DNA of 64,000 bases from Macquaria australasica (lineage: Eukaryota > Chordata > Actinopteri > Centrarchiformes > Percichthyidae). Each line of letters starts with the position of its first letter. The stretch's first letter is position 1. The notes below the pieces were generated by a model. The model was not told the DNA's origin, searched no databases, and saw only the letters and a program-made list of their open reading frames with translations. Shown here piece after piece: positions 10,844-21,785 of this stretch. The position numbers and the translations under genes were made by a program. The stretch is taken from assembly GCA_005408345.1 (NCBI GenBank), contig SEMN01000702.1, positions 173,910 to 237,909 on the forward strand, read 5' to 3'.

Positions 10844-10860
10844 GAAACTGACAAAATAAC

Positions 10861-12605
10861 GTAAACATTTTGATGCGTTCAGGTGGTGTCGGAATAATCA
10901 GAAAAATGACTTCCCCACTAGGATAATTCACGTGAACGCCCCCTCAAGTCGGAACAGCTCAAAAATTCGGCGAAAAAGAAACTCCTTTCCCTATTATCTA
11001 AAACAACACCAATCAGATAATATTAGGGCTATTAGGGATCAAGATTGTGAGTTTAACAATGGCTTTATTAGAGTAATAACGTGTTGTTATCATGAAGTCA
11101 TAATTCTATACCCTAAAAACTGGATTAAAATGTACAATACGATTTTAAACCAACATTACTTTTAAGTACCACCACCAACTCCTTATCTACTTTATGTACA
11201 ACACTAATTCCTCCTTGTGTTACAAAACAGTAGTGGTGGCTGGCCACTAGAGGGTGCCAAAACACCACCCCTTTTTTAGATTGTGTCATGTAATTATTGT
11301 ACAGTTAACAGTTACAGAAAATACAATGGCATGAAGCCATATCGTGCAAAATGGTCACCATCTTCATTCTCACACTCCTGTCTCCTATATAGTTCAATTC
11401 AGTTCACTAAGATGGAGCAACTTATTAAAAACAGAGAAATAAAAAGATGAAAAAAGAAGACAATTTAAATTTAAAAAATATATAACAGTAAGTCCCCCAA
11501 GTATCTCTGTAGCCTCTCTAATGTCCTGGTGCTGTGACCTCTGATCCTGAAACTCCTGAAACTAGGTCCAGGACTCAAATCTTATTATACTATTGAATTA
11601 AATGTATTTTAACTTCACTGTGACTGAAACAGTAGAAGTAATTCTTCTATTCATATATATTATTTATTTCTGTATTTTGGCCATAAGATTGTACTACTCA
11701 TTTGATATGGGGGTTTGTTGTCTTTATTACATAAAAAGCAAAATTTTATTTCTTTTCATCCAATCCTACCTTTTTTTTTCAATACTGATCTTTATTTGAT
11801 CATCTATTAATCATTCTACGTGTTACCCACAACATGCCAAGGGGCCCAAGATATAAATGAGATATGGGCCCTTATTGAGCCTTTCTTCCTCCCACTCTCT
11901 GTCCATTTGTGTAAGTATCGTGTCCCATCAAGTACAGTGCACATGCAGACTACACATGGCAGTGTATTCCCTAAAGCTTCAGAAACCAAACAGTACTCAC
12001 ACTAGAATACCTCATTTTCCCAGGTTTGCTTTGTGTGAGTTGCTTTTGACGTGATTTCATTACACAAAATGTATTTGGAATTAAGCACCATGTAAGAAAA
12101 CTATCACCTGAAATAATAATGATCTGAAAACAAATCATTTGATGGATTTCTAAACAGTTTGGTAGAGCCTATTTTGAGCTGAGATATGTAGTATTTTTAA
12201 AATAGCTGTATTTAGCTTAACCTGACTGAGCCATTTCTAGCATTCAGTTGAAGAATGTTATGCCTGAAGACTTCTCAGTTTTCAGCTTTCAAAACCAGAC
12301 ATTTTCAGGGGGCAGCAGAAAACATTGTTCTCGGTATGTGTCCACATTTATGGTGTACTTTTCAAAGGTAATCAGAATTTGTTGATGTGCTTTCAGAGGG
12401 CTGACTGAACAGAATGATGTAAATGCATACTCAAAAAAAGGTCTGATGACTTTGTACACATTTTTAGAAACATGCACTACCAGCTGGTTGGAAAGTCTAT
12501 TTATGGCAAAATATTGCTTACATTTTGTGAAGTTGGGTAATAAGGGGGTAATGTGCACTTAAAAATTATTTATAGTGTAGGTATTTCTTAACCAACGGGT
12601 ACCTA
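10861..12605. other. Intergenic DNA upstream of hccs
   Basis: AT-rich DNA with no recognised exon. A short open frame at 10932-11165 has no family resemblance and starts just upstream of the hccs promoter; I do not call it a gene. Confidence 0.4.
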
Positions 12606-12609
12606 TTCC

Positions 12610-12990
12610 TCCCATCTCCCATCTAGACGACCGGTTTGGAAAAAAAGACCCACCAGGCGACTTCATCACTCAATCTGCTTGGGAAAAGGAATGGGAGTCC
12701 AAGGATGCCCCAAACAAACACGTGGTGTCAAACTCCACTCAACAGGTCCCTGGCACCAACCTCCCACGGAGACAGTGGTCAACCCTCAACAGATTTAGGA
12801 CCGGCCACGGCCCCTGCTTGGCCAGTCTTTGTAGTGCAGCAGCCAAAGCCCACTGTGTGCTTGTGGAGAGGAGCAAACAATGGAACACATCATTGAAGCC
12901 TGCCCTCTGCAAAGACTAAAAGGAGGATATAGCAGATCAGGAGGCAACTGCTTGGCTTGAGCACTTTGCGTTCACTAAGTAAATAAAACC
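12610..12990 (+). mobile_element. RTE-like LINE ORF C-terminus, relic
   Basis: The plus strand reads VPGTNLPRRQWSTLNRF and FRTGHGPC. After frameshifts it gives a Cys-rich stretch with EQTMEHIIEACPL-like residues near 12875-12910 and AWLEHFAF near 12950. This is the conserved tail of RTE/jockey-like LINE polyproteins. No RT catalytic core is present, and stops and frameshifts show it is dead. Confidence 0.65.
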
Positions 12991-14955
12991 TTTTCTGTTA
13001 TTTCTGGGTAGTGTATGACTATTAATGAGTAACAAAGCTAGAAGTTTGGGGGAAGATGGGATAATGAGTTCTACATGGCATTTTATAAATCTGCTGTGAT
13101 TTATTTCAAAATAATCACATACTACGTACCTACACTCAAGGGTACAGATGATACCAAAAGGAGGATAGGCTAACTATATAGTTCCTAAACAACTATGGGG
13201 TACATTTGTGTTTTGTGCTTTGGAAGAAACAGAGCTCCAGGGAAAAGATTATTGTCAGGAATATACTGTGGGCCTATAGCCTATATGTTACTGGATATGT
13301 TGTAAAGTAGGCCTACTTACAGTATCGGGTACAACATTGTACACACAGGGGACTTGAGAGGCCTGAGGTGGTGCAGGTTTATGTGGATTAACACTGTTGT
13401 CACACAGCATGCTGTTCACTGTTGTTATGGAGTACAGTAAGCAGAACCTTATTACTTGGTAAGTGGTAAGTTGATAACCACCATCGTGATACCCATTATC
13501 TCTGATTAGGGTTTTAGGTTTTGTCGAGCCAGCTAACACAAAGAAAACCTGGCTATGTTGAACTTGAGTCATAGTGCAGCCCTCAGGAAGACTAGCAAAT
13601 GTGGAAGCTATGGGATCCAAGTAAAAAATACAGAATAAAAAAGGAACTAAGAAATGCAAACAAAAAATAAAAGTATTATAATTGAAATTAACAACATTAA
13701 TATTTTTTCCATTGCTTTTTGCTGGGGGAGACCATTAAAGGGTTAAAATGCCCTTATACTTGGATATTGTTCTTTAGTGATGCATATTCCCAAACAAATT
13801 TGCAATTAATCAGGTAACCACAACTGATCAACACATTCCATGAGTTTTATCCAAGACAGTAACCCACCTTGTTAATCCTTAATTACTACTGTTTGATTCT
13901 TTTGGTAAGTTTATAAGAATTTTCCCAAAGCAGTATAATTCCAAATGTTTGCAATACATAGCTCTATTATGCTTTTGTGCTCTTGTGGTTGTAAACACCC
14001 ACATTAACAACAGACTTAAAATTGTGACATTACTTAGATGCCAATGGATATTGCTTTGGGTTTGGCTCTATTAGTTGTTTGTATGTGTAATTAACTCTTG
14101 CTGTGGCTGTAATGAGAACACATACTCCAATCACAGTTCCAGTCTCCTCCAAGTGTTCTGGTAGAGAGTGGTAATGCTTTTTGTTGTAAGACGATTCATT
14201 GATCTCGCATTAAGTTGCAGGGTTTTAGTTTTCAAGATAAATGGACATCTGCTATCATAAAATTTGAATACCTTATCCTTCTGGCAAGCAACAGTTGAGG
14301 TTTTGATAATACCTAAGCCTTTTTCCTCTCCTTAAGGACTTATTGAACATTTCAATCACAAACCAAATCCCTGAAACCCTCCAGACTACAATTAATTAAA
14401 AGTATGTGAAACTTAACGCCAGTCTCACTGATTAAAACCTGCCTTTTCACACAGGTCGCTTCATTCATGTGGAACATATTGAGGCGGAAGAGTTTCCTAA
14501 TTTCTTCCAGAACTCCAGCACATATAAGACACACATAGCAAGTCAGTGCCAGGAATGAAACTATTATCTAATGCTGCCACTTTGCCTTATAGAGACCCCT
14601 CTGACATCTGCAGAAATTCCCTTGTAGAGGTAGAGATATAGCCCATTAAAAGTATTTGTGAACGTGTATTTTCATGGTTATATACATGGTTGTGATTTCT
14701 CCACAGCTGTGATACGTATTGTTATGATACTATTGTAGTAAAAGTTTTATAATTACCCTCAACCCACACATAATGTTCACTCACATACAGCTGCCATCTG
14801 CTTATGTGTTGCTTCATTTGCTTTCATTCAGAGTGTTTTGAAGCATTCTGTACGGCACAAAACCAGCTTTTTAGACTAATGCAAACCAAATGAACCAAAA
14901 TGCACCTGTCACAGGACAGATAAAGTATAATTTGAGTCGAAAATGATAAAGTGTC
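12991..14955. other. Unassigned intergenic DNA
   Basis: No clear gene. A 123-codon minus-strand frame at 13288-13659 has a faint FLYWCH-like stretch (LIRDNGYHDGGYQLTTY), not enough to call. Confidence 0.35.
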
Positions 14956-14959
14956 AAAC

Positions 14960-15460
14960 AGCAGAGGTGTGGACTAAAGTAACATGACTTGGACTCGAGT
15001 CAGACTCAATCACGAATCTGGTGACTTAAGACTCGACTCGTTCGTCTCATCATGGAACTTGTTGGTCCTGACTTGAGACTTGACTTGGTGCTTACCTGTG
15101 TTGACTTGGGACTTGTTGGTCTTGAATTGAGACTTACCCATGTTGACTTAGGGCTTATTGGTCTTGACTTGGTATTTGCTGGTCTTGACTTGGGATTTGA
15201 CTTGGGACTTACCAATGTTGACTTAGGACTTGTTGGTCTTGATTTGGGACGTACCCGTGTTGACTTAGGACTTGTTGGTCTTGATTTGGGACGTACCCGT
15301 GTTGACTTAGGACTTGTTGGTGTTGACTTGAGATGTGACTTGGGATTTACCTATGTTAACTTGGGACATGTTGGTCTTGACTTGTGGCATGAGTTTGGAC
15401 TTCATAGCCAAGACCTAAGACTTATTTGTGACTTGCAAAACAGTGACTTTGTCCCACCTC
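14960..15460 (+). repeat. Minisatellite with 42-bp unit built from GACTTG hexamers
   Basis: Units starting GTTGACTTAGGACTTGTTGG recur at 15217, 15259 and 15301, exactly 42 bp apart. More diverged units run from about 15050 to 15400. The flank TGACTTGGACTCGAGTCAGA (about 14985) is the non-tandem part of the same repeat. Because 42 is a multiple of 3, an open frame passes through it (15052-15603) and translates to VDLGLVGLDLGRTR units. Confidence 0.85.
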
Positions 15461-15603
15461 ACAGAACAGTTGAATTATATAGAACTATTGACCATTTGAC
15501 TATTTTTACTATTTTAAACATATACATTCAAAGAGCACCAATATACCTACATTTGCATGTGCATGATGGCTACCCCACGTATCCTGCAGCCCTCAGAAAT
15601 TAA

Positions 15604-16075
15604 TGCGTTTGAAATATTAGCTATCACTAAATAAGAATGTTGATATTCCCAGATTATGTTCAATGACAATGATTTTCAATGTCCAGTTCCAAAGCTTGCT
15701 TTACAGTAAGGGGTTGGTCGTGGTTGGTTCGTTAAACAGGGAAAAAAAAATATTAAGTGCAAGTCTTTTACAGGACGTGAAGTCCACTCTTCCACAAAAA
15801 AGTCAGATGTGTACTGGGCACATTCTACCACCCCAACCTCCACACTCTAACGTTCTGCTTTTCTATGTAAAGGAAACATTACTTCCTGCACTGGCACTGA
15901 ACACTGGCACTGAAAGTAAATTGTGCATTCATCCAATATGAACACAGTTCCTAGGGATACTGGGCTGGCAAGATGCAATTACCAATGTAGTAACACCCTC
16001 AAGTGTTGCCATGTTTAATTATGTATAAATTGGACATTCTCAAGGAATACGTTCCAGTTCAGTAGTTCAGGTACA
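15604..16075. other. Unassigned DNA
   Basis: No gene or repeat boundary recognised. Confidence 0.35.
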
Positions 16076-16079
16076 CACA

Positions 16080-16310
16080 AAGGGCATTGTTCACAATGTG
16101 AATAGCAGCTGCTGCTGGAAACAAGGTTAATGAGAGTGGTGACACTGAACCAAAACAGTAAAGTCGTGGGCTGTAAAACCAAAACAATGAGGTGAAAGAG
16201 GCAAAAAAGCTCCGTACAGCTGAGGAGACCTGCAGAGATGGTGATAATTCAACAGGCAAAACCTTTCACATTACACATAGTTATTTGATCCAATGACAAA
16301 TATGGATTAG
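16080..16310 (+). repeat. Interspersed repeat, family R, 3' part
   Basis: Matches 27745-27935 in the same orientation. Shared landmarks are GCTGCTGCTGGAAACAA, AAAACCAAAACAATGAG and CCTTTCACATTACAC, followed by TAGT-ATTTGAT. No coding content. Confidence 0.7.
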
Positions 16311-19300
16311 TGCATTTCTTTGAGCCAATCAGGCGGTTGGTTAGTCCTATGACTTATTTGCTCTCACCTTTCTTGCCAGTCTTTCAGAGTTCAAACTACT
16401 GAAGGTTGCATAATGTCATCAGATCAGGTGTATTTGGGAAATGTCACTGTGTCTGAAACCCGTCTGTAAACACAGTGGGATTTAGTTAAAGTTTAACAGG
16501 CCTCTTCTGGCCTCCATCACAGACTTGTTTCTGCATGGCTTTGTACTGCTGATTAATTCCAGTGCATCCACAGCTGGGACTGAAATGATGATGAATGTGT
16601 TATTTTCAGCTTGCTATTTTTGAGACGTTTCTTTCACTCAGTCGGTCTTTTTATCTGTTTTTGTTTCCCCTCACTCTGGCTTTGATCCGACACATGAGGG
16701 GACGTCTGTTTCTCCTGGAGAAACTCAACTGGAGTCTATATTTACACAGACTGGCCCTTTAGAGGGGGCTCTGAAATACTTTAGGTGCACAGCAGTGAGA
16801 AAAGATTACCTGCATCATATGTATATCTTTAGGCACATTGAATGCCAGAAAGGTCAACATCAGCAAGCAACATTTTTAAGTCTTAGCATAGAAATCAATC
16901 ATCTAAGAAGTCAACACATTTCTCTGCCACCTTTCCTTGATGCATTTTATGTAAAAATAATTCATGTTTTGCAGAATGGCAAGAGAAGGTAATTGCACAT
17001 ATGTTTGGCCTATTTAACTGCTTTTCTGGCCATGTCTGTTACTCTTAAAACTGTAGTTACCTTGTAAAACAATGAAAATACATGGTATTTATTACCAGAT
17101 GCTCTAGATTTAGGCTGTTTTGATGGTGTGATTTCTGTCTCTAAGTTACAATCAAAACTTAAAGCTACATTATTGATATTGCCATTCAAAATCCTTATAA
17201 GTCACAAACTCTGTGTGCTCCTCTATGGGCTGTGAAAGTTCCATTTCCAACCCCTGAATATGGTTTTCACCAGATTGAAGTGAAGCAGAGTATACTCAAT
17301 GGGTGTAGTCTGCAATGAGCTGGGTTGTGGTTATATAAAGTCAATGGTAATACCTATTCCAGTGCAATGCTGATGACTTGATCCATGCAAGCTATGAACT
17401 GTGCAGTTTCCATTCTGAAATATTCTGCATACCAGAGGGACATTTATCCCTCAGACTACTTTTGGTTGAATTCAGTCAATTCACTTTCTGACATTATATG
17501 TTGTGTACAGGAGATTTTGGGGAGGAAAAAATAACTAATCCTGGTACCAACATTAGAAAAAAAAACTGTAGCCCTATCTGTTAAGAAGTACTACTTGAGC
17601 TGTAAACTGATATGACTGTACTGTGATGAAACACATCACTGCTGGTGTTAATATTAAAATTTCTTACCAAATTTATAAAAAATGGCTCAAGACGCCATCT
17701 ACTGTTTTAAATCAGCACTGAACCTGCGAGGCCAATGCTGACATAGAGTCAACCGGTTGGGACTTATCTATGTCATAAAATTTGTATTAAAAAAGAACGC
17801 CCTCGAAACAGTGTCAGTCAGTCTCCCCTGTGTGCCCTGAACCACACACTACGTAGCCATGAGGCCACACCTCCTACAGTCGTTGTTCTCTCACTCGTAT
17901 TTTTAAATATGCTAGGAGAGAGGGTTCAAGAAGAATCTAAGGGTGGAGTTTCCCTTTAATGTAGTACTCTCCACGTGTCCACTAGATCTATCTCCTCACA
18001 GGCCTTTATTTTTTTTATTTACCTTTATTTCTCCATTTTTTTAGTTTTTACATTGTCAGAGAATTGCAGAGAGAAAGATCTGAGAGGAAGCTCTGCAGAC
18101 ATTACTCTGGGCTGAAAAAAGTCCCCAACCTCCACTGCATGTTTTTCTGGAAAAGGAAAAACTAATATATTAGAATGTATTACATACTTTGATATACTGT
18201 TGACTGTGTGTAATTTCAGGAATAGACCATGATCAAAGATAAAGAAATCCAATTCTGGCAACTCCTTAAAAAGTGACCTTCAGTCACTTCACTAACTTTA
18301 AAATGCCAGGAGGAACACACAGAAAGGAGTCCCCTCAGTCAGCTGGTCCTGAGACTCCATAACACCATCCACTATTACAAACACTGAGGAGCACCAGGAC
18401 ATCAAATTGGCATAAAAAATCCAACTCAATCAAATTGTACACAATCCAAAAGAAAACCACCTGGCCTACTGGAATGGAATTACCAAAACACAACACAAGC
18501 TCAATTGTTTTTTGGCCATAAAATGCTGCAATACACATCTCATCACTATAGCTGATAAAAAGCTGAACAGACTCAGTGAGCTCAGCCTGGCCACTGAAAC
18601 AGGCACGACCAAAGAGAAGACACATGGGTCTCCTCATTCATTCTACTTTGTTCAATCATTTTGTGTTTGTGTATGTACAGTATGTTCTAATGGATTTGGA
18701 TACTGCTTAAAGTGTCTTTGTTATTTTGTGAACATCTGTTCTCTTGTGTGTATGTAATGTAATTATTCAATAATATGTAATTTAGTTTTGGCAATAATGT
18801 AACTTTAACATTCATGCCAAAGAATTGCTGCATCATTTAATCCAGTGAACTGGGTTGAATGCTGAATGACACAACTTTGTGTTTACGTGGCCATATGATG
18901 TACCTCAAAATACATTCACTGTCATGTCTTTAAACCACAGTAGTTTTCTATTGAAATGAAAATGGTGATCTGGATATATCTCACTGGAAAATGACAAGTT
19001 ATAGGTTTCTGAAAGTCTCTGCTCATCCAAACTGTGCACACCCCCCACTGACCTCCACCGAGTATAAACAAAAGAAGAATGCAGAGTGAAAAGCTGTCTA
19101 AATTGAGTCTTTGGGTTATTTCTGGGTTAAAGTGGTCTGGCAACAGCTTCTCACCACAAACTGAGTGTTGGTTCTGAATGTGATTTTTATTCTGTGGTTT
19201 GGATCATCCCAGTTTTAGCTGGAAATTACAGTTTATGTGCTGTCAGTGGAGGGCAGCAGGGTTTGGCTGAGAAGGAATGGTGCAGCATCACAGCAGTATG

Positions 19301-19440
19301 ACAATATGGGCACCGCTGTTTACCATAAGTATTGTTGATTTTACAAGAAACAAAAATAAAAAGAAGATGCCCACAAACCAACAGCAGAAGGCTGTCAATG
19401 TTAGGATGCAGAAATGGCTGCCTGCAGAAAACTGAATGCT
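16311..19440. other. Unassigned intergenic DNA
   Basis: No exon recognised on either strand. The part at about 17660-17965 has the look of an old repeat, but I cannot place its ends. Confidence 0.35.
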
Positions 19441-19550
19441 GCACTAATCAATATTCTTATATGAACAATGGGTAAAATGACTATGTGTAACGTAAAAGGT
19501 GTTGTTTGCAGTGTCAAACCCACAGAGAATTATTACCAACTCTGCAGTTC

Positions 19551-20321
19551 TCTCAGCTCATAGGCTGTATATAAAGATGGACGACACGTCTCCACTTCCT
19601 CCTACTGTACAAAAATTAGGCCAAAATACCCCAGATACGGGAGCTGCCATCTTGCGCTGGTGACGTCATTTGGAGCCAGAGTTTGCACAGTAGTGATCCA
19701 CAGTGGAGCCGCTGTATCGAGCTCCGGCCTATCGCTAATTAAAAACAAACTTCTCAGAAAAATGAACACTTGAACAAACATCAGTGTGATAAAAAACTAC
19801 CTAAAATGACAGAAACCAAAATGTATTTGACGTGTACTTTGACTATTCAGTTTGGCCCATCCGCTAACATGGAGGAGGTGGGGCTTATGACCTGTACTGC
19901 AGCCAGCCACCAGGGGGCGATCCAGATGTTTTGGCTTCACTTTTGCGGAGCTGTCATGTCCATCTTTATATACAGTCTATTGCTGTGTCTCAATTCTGAT
20001 ACTTCCGTTACTGTTACACACTATCTACTTACTTGTGTAGTGCATTCATTTTGACAGGGTAGTGTTGTCTCAAATTGAACATGGCTGTTGTGCACATACC
20101 GGAAATGACCGCTTCTTCTTCTTTTTAATGGCAAATTGAAACTGGGCGGAGTTTATCGCCAACATTTTACCAACATTTTACCAACATTTTACCAACATTT
20201 TACGGGTACTCACAGTACACTGCATTTTACCATACTTGTCAGTGTGAACACACTTATGCACTCAAAATAGCAAGTGTAAGTACGGAAGTACGCAAATTGA
20301 GACACAGAATATGTCTCAGCT
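19551..20321 (+). mobile_element. P-like/hAT-like MITE (same family as 5385-6460), itself interrupted
   Basis: It starts CATAGGCTGTATATAAAGAT at 19559 and ends TATATACAGTCTAT...G at 20313, with TCTCAGCT repeated exactly at 19551-19558 and 20314-20321. About 350 bp of its left side match, in reverse, the right side of the 5385-6460 element. It lacks the THAP region, so it is a shorter deletion derivative. A second MITE (19981-20309) sits one base inside its right end. Confidence 0.82.
19978..20312 (+). mobile_element. Second MITE with TGTGTCTCAATT inverted ends, 3-bp TSD
   Basis: The 329-bp element at 19981-20309 has ends TGCTGTGTCTCAATT and AATTGAGACACAGAA, flanked by TAT. A related 537-bp copy lies at 57257-57793. 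A four-copy 11-bp tandem repeat (CCAACATTTTA) occupies about 20159-20202. No coding capacity. The 3-bp duplication would fit a PIF/Harbinger-type element, but the class is not proven. Confidence 0.75.
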
Positions 20322-21109
20322 GTACAGAGATTTTTAGCATCTTTCAGCTTATTGTTTTGGTTTTACGGCACACAATTTTCATGTTTAGTTCAGTCTCAGC
20401 ACACCTGGTTTCCAGCAGCTGCAGTCAGCTGCTTTCATCAAACAGACTCTGATAAACCCACTGTACACTACCTGCCCAGCACCAGACAGACAAAGCTAGC
20501 TGTTGAACTTTTTAACATTTAGCAGATAAAGAGCCAAATATTTTCTCAGAGACCAAAACAATGATAAAAGGAGAGTGAACATTGGACTTATGTTCATCAG
20601 GTGGACACAAACACGACTCCAAATGAAAGCTAATGTTGCTCTCTCTTCTCGATGTGTAAACAGGCAACTGTCATTATAAGTTATTCAAGTGGCTAAAAAA
20701 TAAGTTAATACTGCTTTAAGCATTAAGTTAGAATGATTTTCACAGACAACTGTATCCACCCTATTTCTATGGAAGTGAGTTAAATATAGCCACACACAGA
20801 GCAAAGAACTGGTAATTGTGGCCTTAAAAGTGTCTTTTTATAAATGTTTTTCAAACACAGGGTAAAGACTCTGTGGCAAGAGGAATTATTCACTACACTG
20901 AGTACATATAACAGACAGGCTGCTGATGTCATCTGTTATGATAAAGCTGAAACAGTTTTGTAGGGGTTGAACCACACACACATCTACATTTTAGTTAGCC
21001 ATCAAGAAAACATATTGTGTTACTTGTTATAAGATACGTCTATGATACATCATTCTTTACAATGTCTGTGGTGGTAGTAGATGTGGAAGTCAGGATACAA
21101 TATAAAAGT

Positions 21110-21560
21110 AACTGTAAAGCTGCATTCATTATTTAATGAATTAATTTATTTATTTTTGCTTGTTGGGGGACAGCGGAACACCTCATAAGCCTGATATTGA
21201 CTGTATTCACCTTATAAAATTAATATGACAAACCTATTGGCAAACAGTCACCTATTAACACACCCAGCAGACATGGATCAACATTAGCACCGATTTGTGT
21301 TTCTGGCCACCTAAGTAACATAAGTCCAATATTGACCCCCCTTTCAGTTTTGGTCTCTACCAACTTACGGGGGTTCTTGAGCTGCTAAACTCTCCACTAT
21401 GTTGACCAGCTAGTCTCTGACTGTGTCTGTCTGCTGTTTGGTGTTGGACAGGTAATGAACAGTGGATTGATCAGAGCTTTTTCACTGAAAACAGCCTGCT
21501 ACACCTGGAAATTAGGTTTATTCTGTATTCTTACCTTGCTGTCATTCATTGCTGTACACC
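21110..21560 (+). repeat. Interspersed repeat, family R, 5' part
   Basis: Shares with 53052-53365 the series GGGGACAG(C/T)GGAACA, CACCTTATAAA, CACCCAGCAGACA, TAAGTCCAATATT and GGTCTCTACCAAC. Diverged and non-coding. Confidence 0.7.
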
Positions 21561-21689
21561 TGTATTCAAAGGAACTGTTGTTCCCTCAGAATATTCTCTC
21601 GCAAACCTGCATGGAATCAGATCAAAATGTCACATCAGAGCAAATATGGGTTAACATCCTCCTATATGTAAATATTCTGTAAATATTAT

Positions 21690-21785
21690 ACTTTATTTTT
21701 GCACTTCTGGTTAGAAGCTAACTACATTTCATTGGCTTTGTACTTGTACTCTGCACAATGACAATCTAATCTAATCTAATAAACT
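21690..21785 (+). repeat. LINE-type 3' tail with (ATCTA)n end
   Basis: Reads GCACTTCTGGTTAGAAGCTA ... CTGCACAATGACAATCTAATCTAATCTAATAAA, a typical fish LINE 3' end with short tandem tail. Confidence 0.55.

Larger units (their letters stand above)
19441..20725 (-). repeat. Interspersed repeat, family R, split by nested transposons
   Basis: Minus-orientation copy of family R. The outer parts, 19441-19558 and 20314-20725, join across the target octamer TCTCAGCT. The uninterrupted copy at about 16200 reads straight through the corresponding site (CTCAGCTGTACGGAG). The element at 19559-20313 interrupts it. Confidence 0.75.

Noticed and set aside
10932..11165. Possible gene divergent from hccs
   Set aside because: Short, no recognisable domain, no splice donor supporting it, AT-rich end.
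15052..15603. 183-codon plus-strand frame, the second longest in the window
   Set aside because: It is the 42-bp minisatellite read in phase; no start context, splice sites or known domain.
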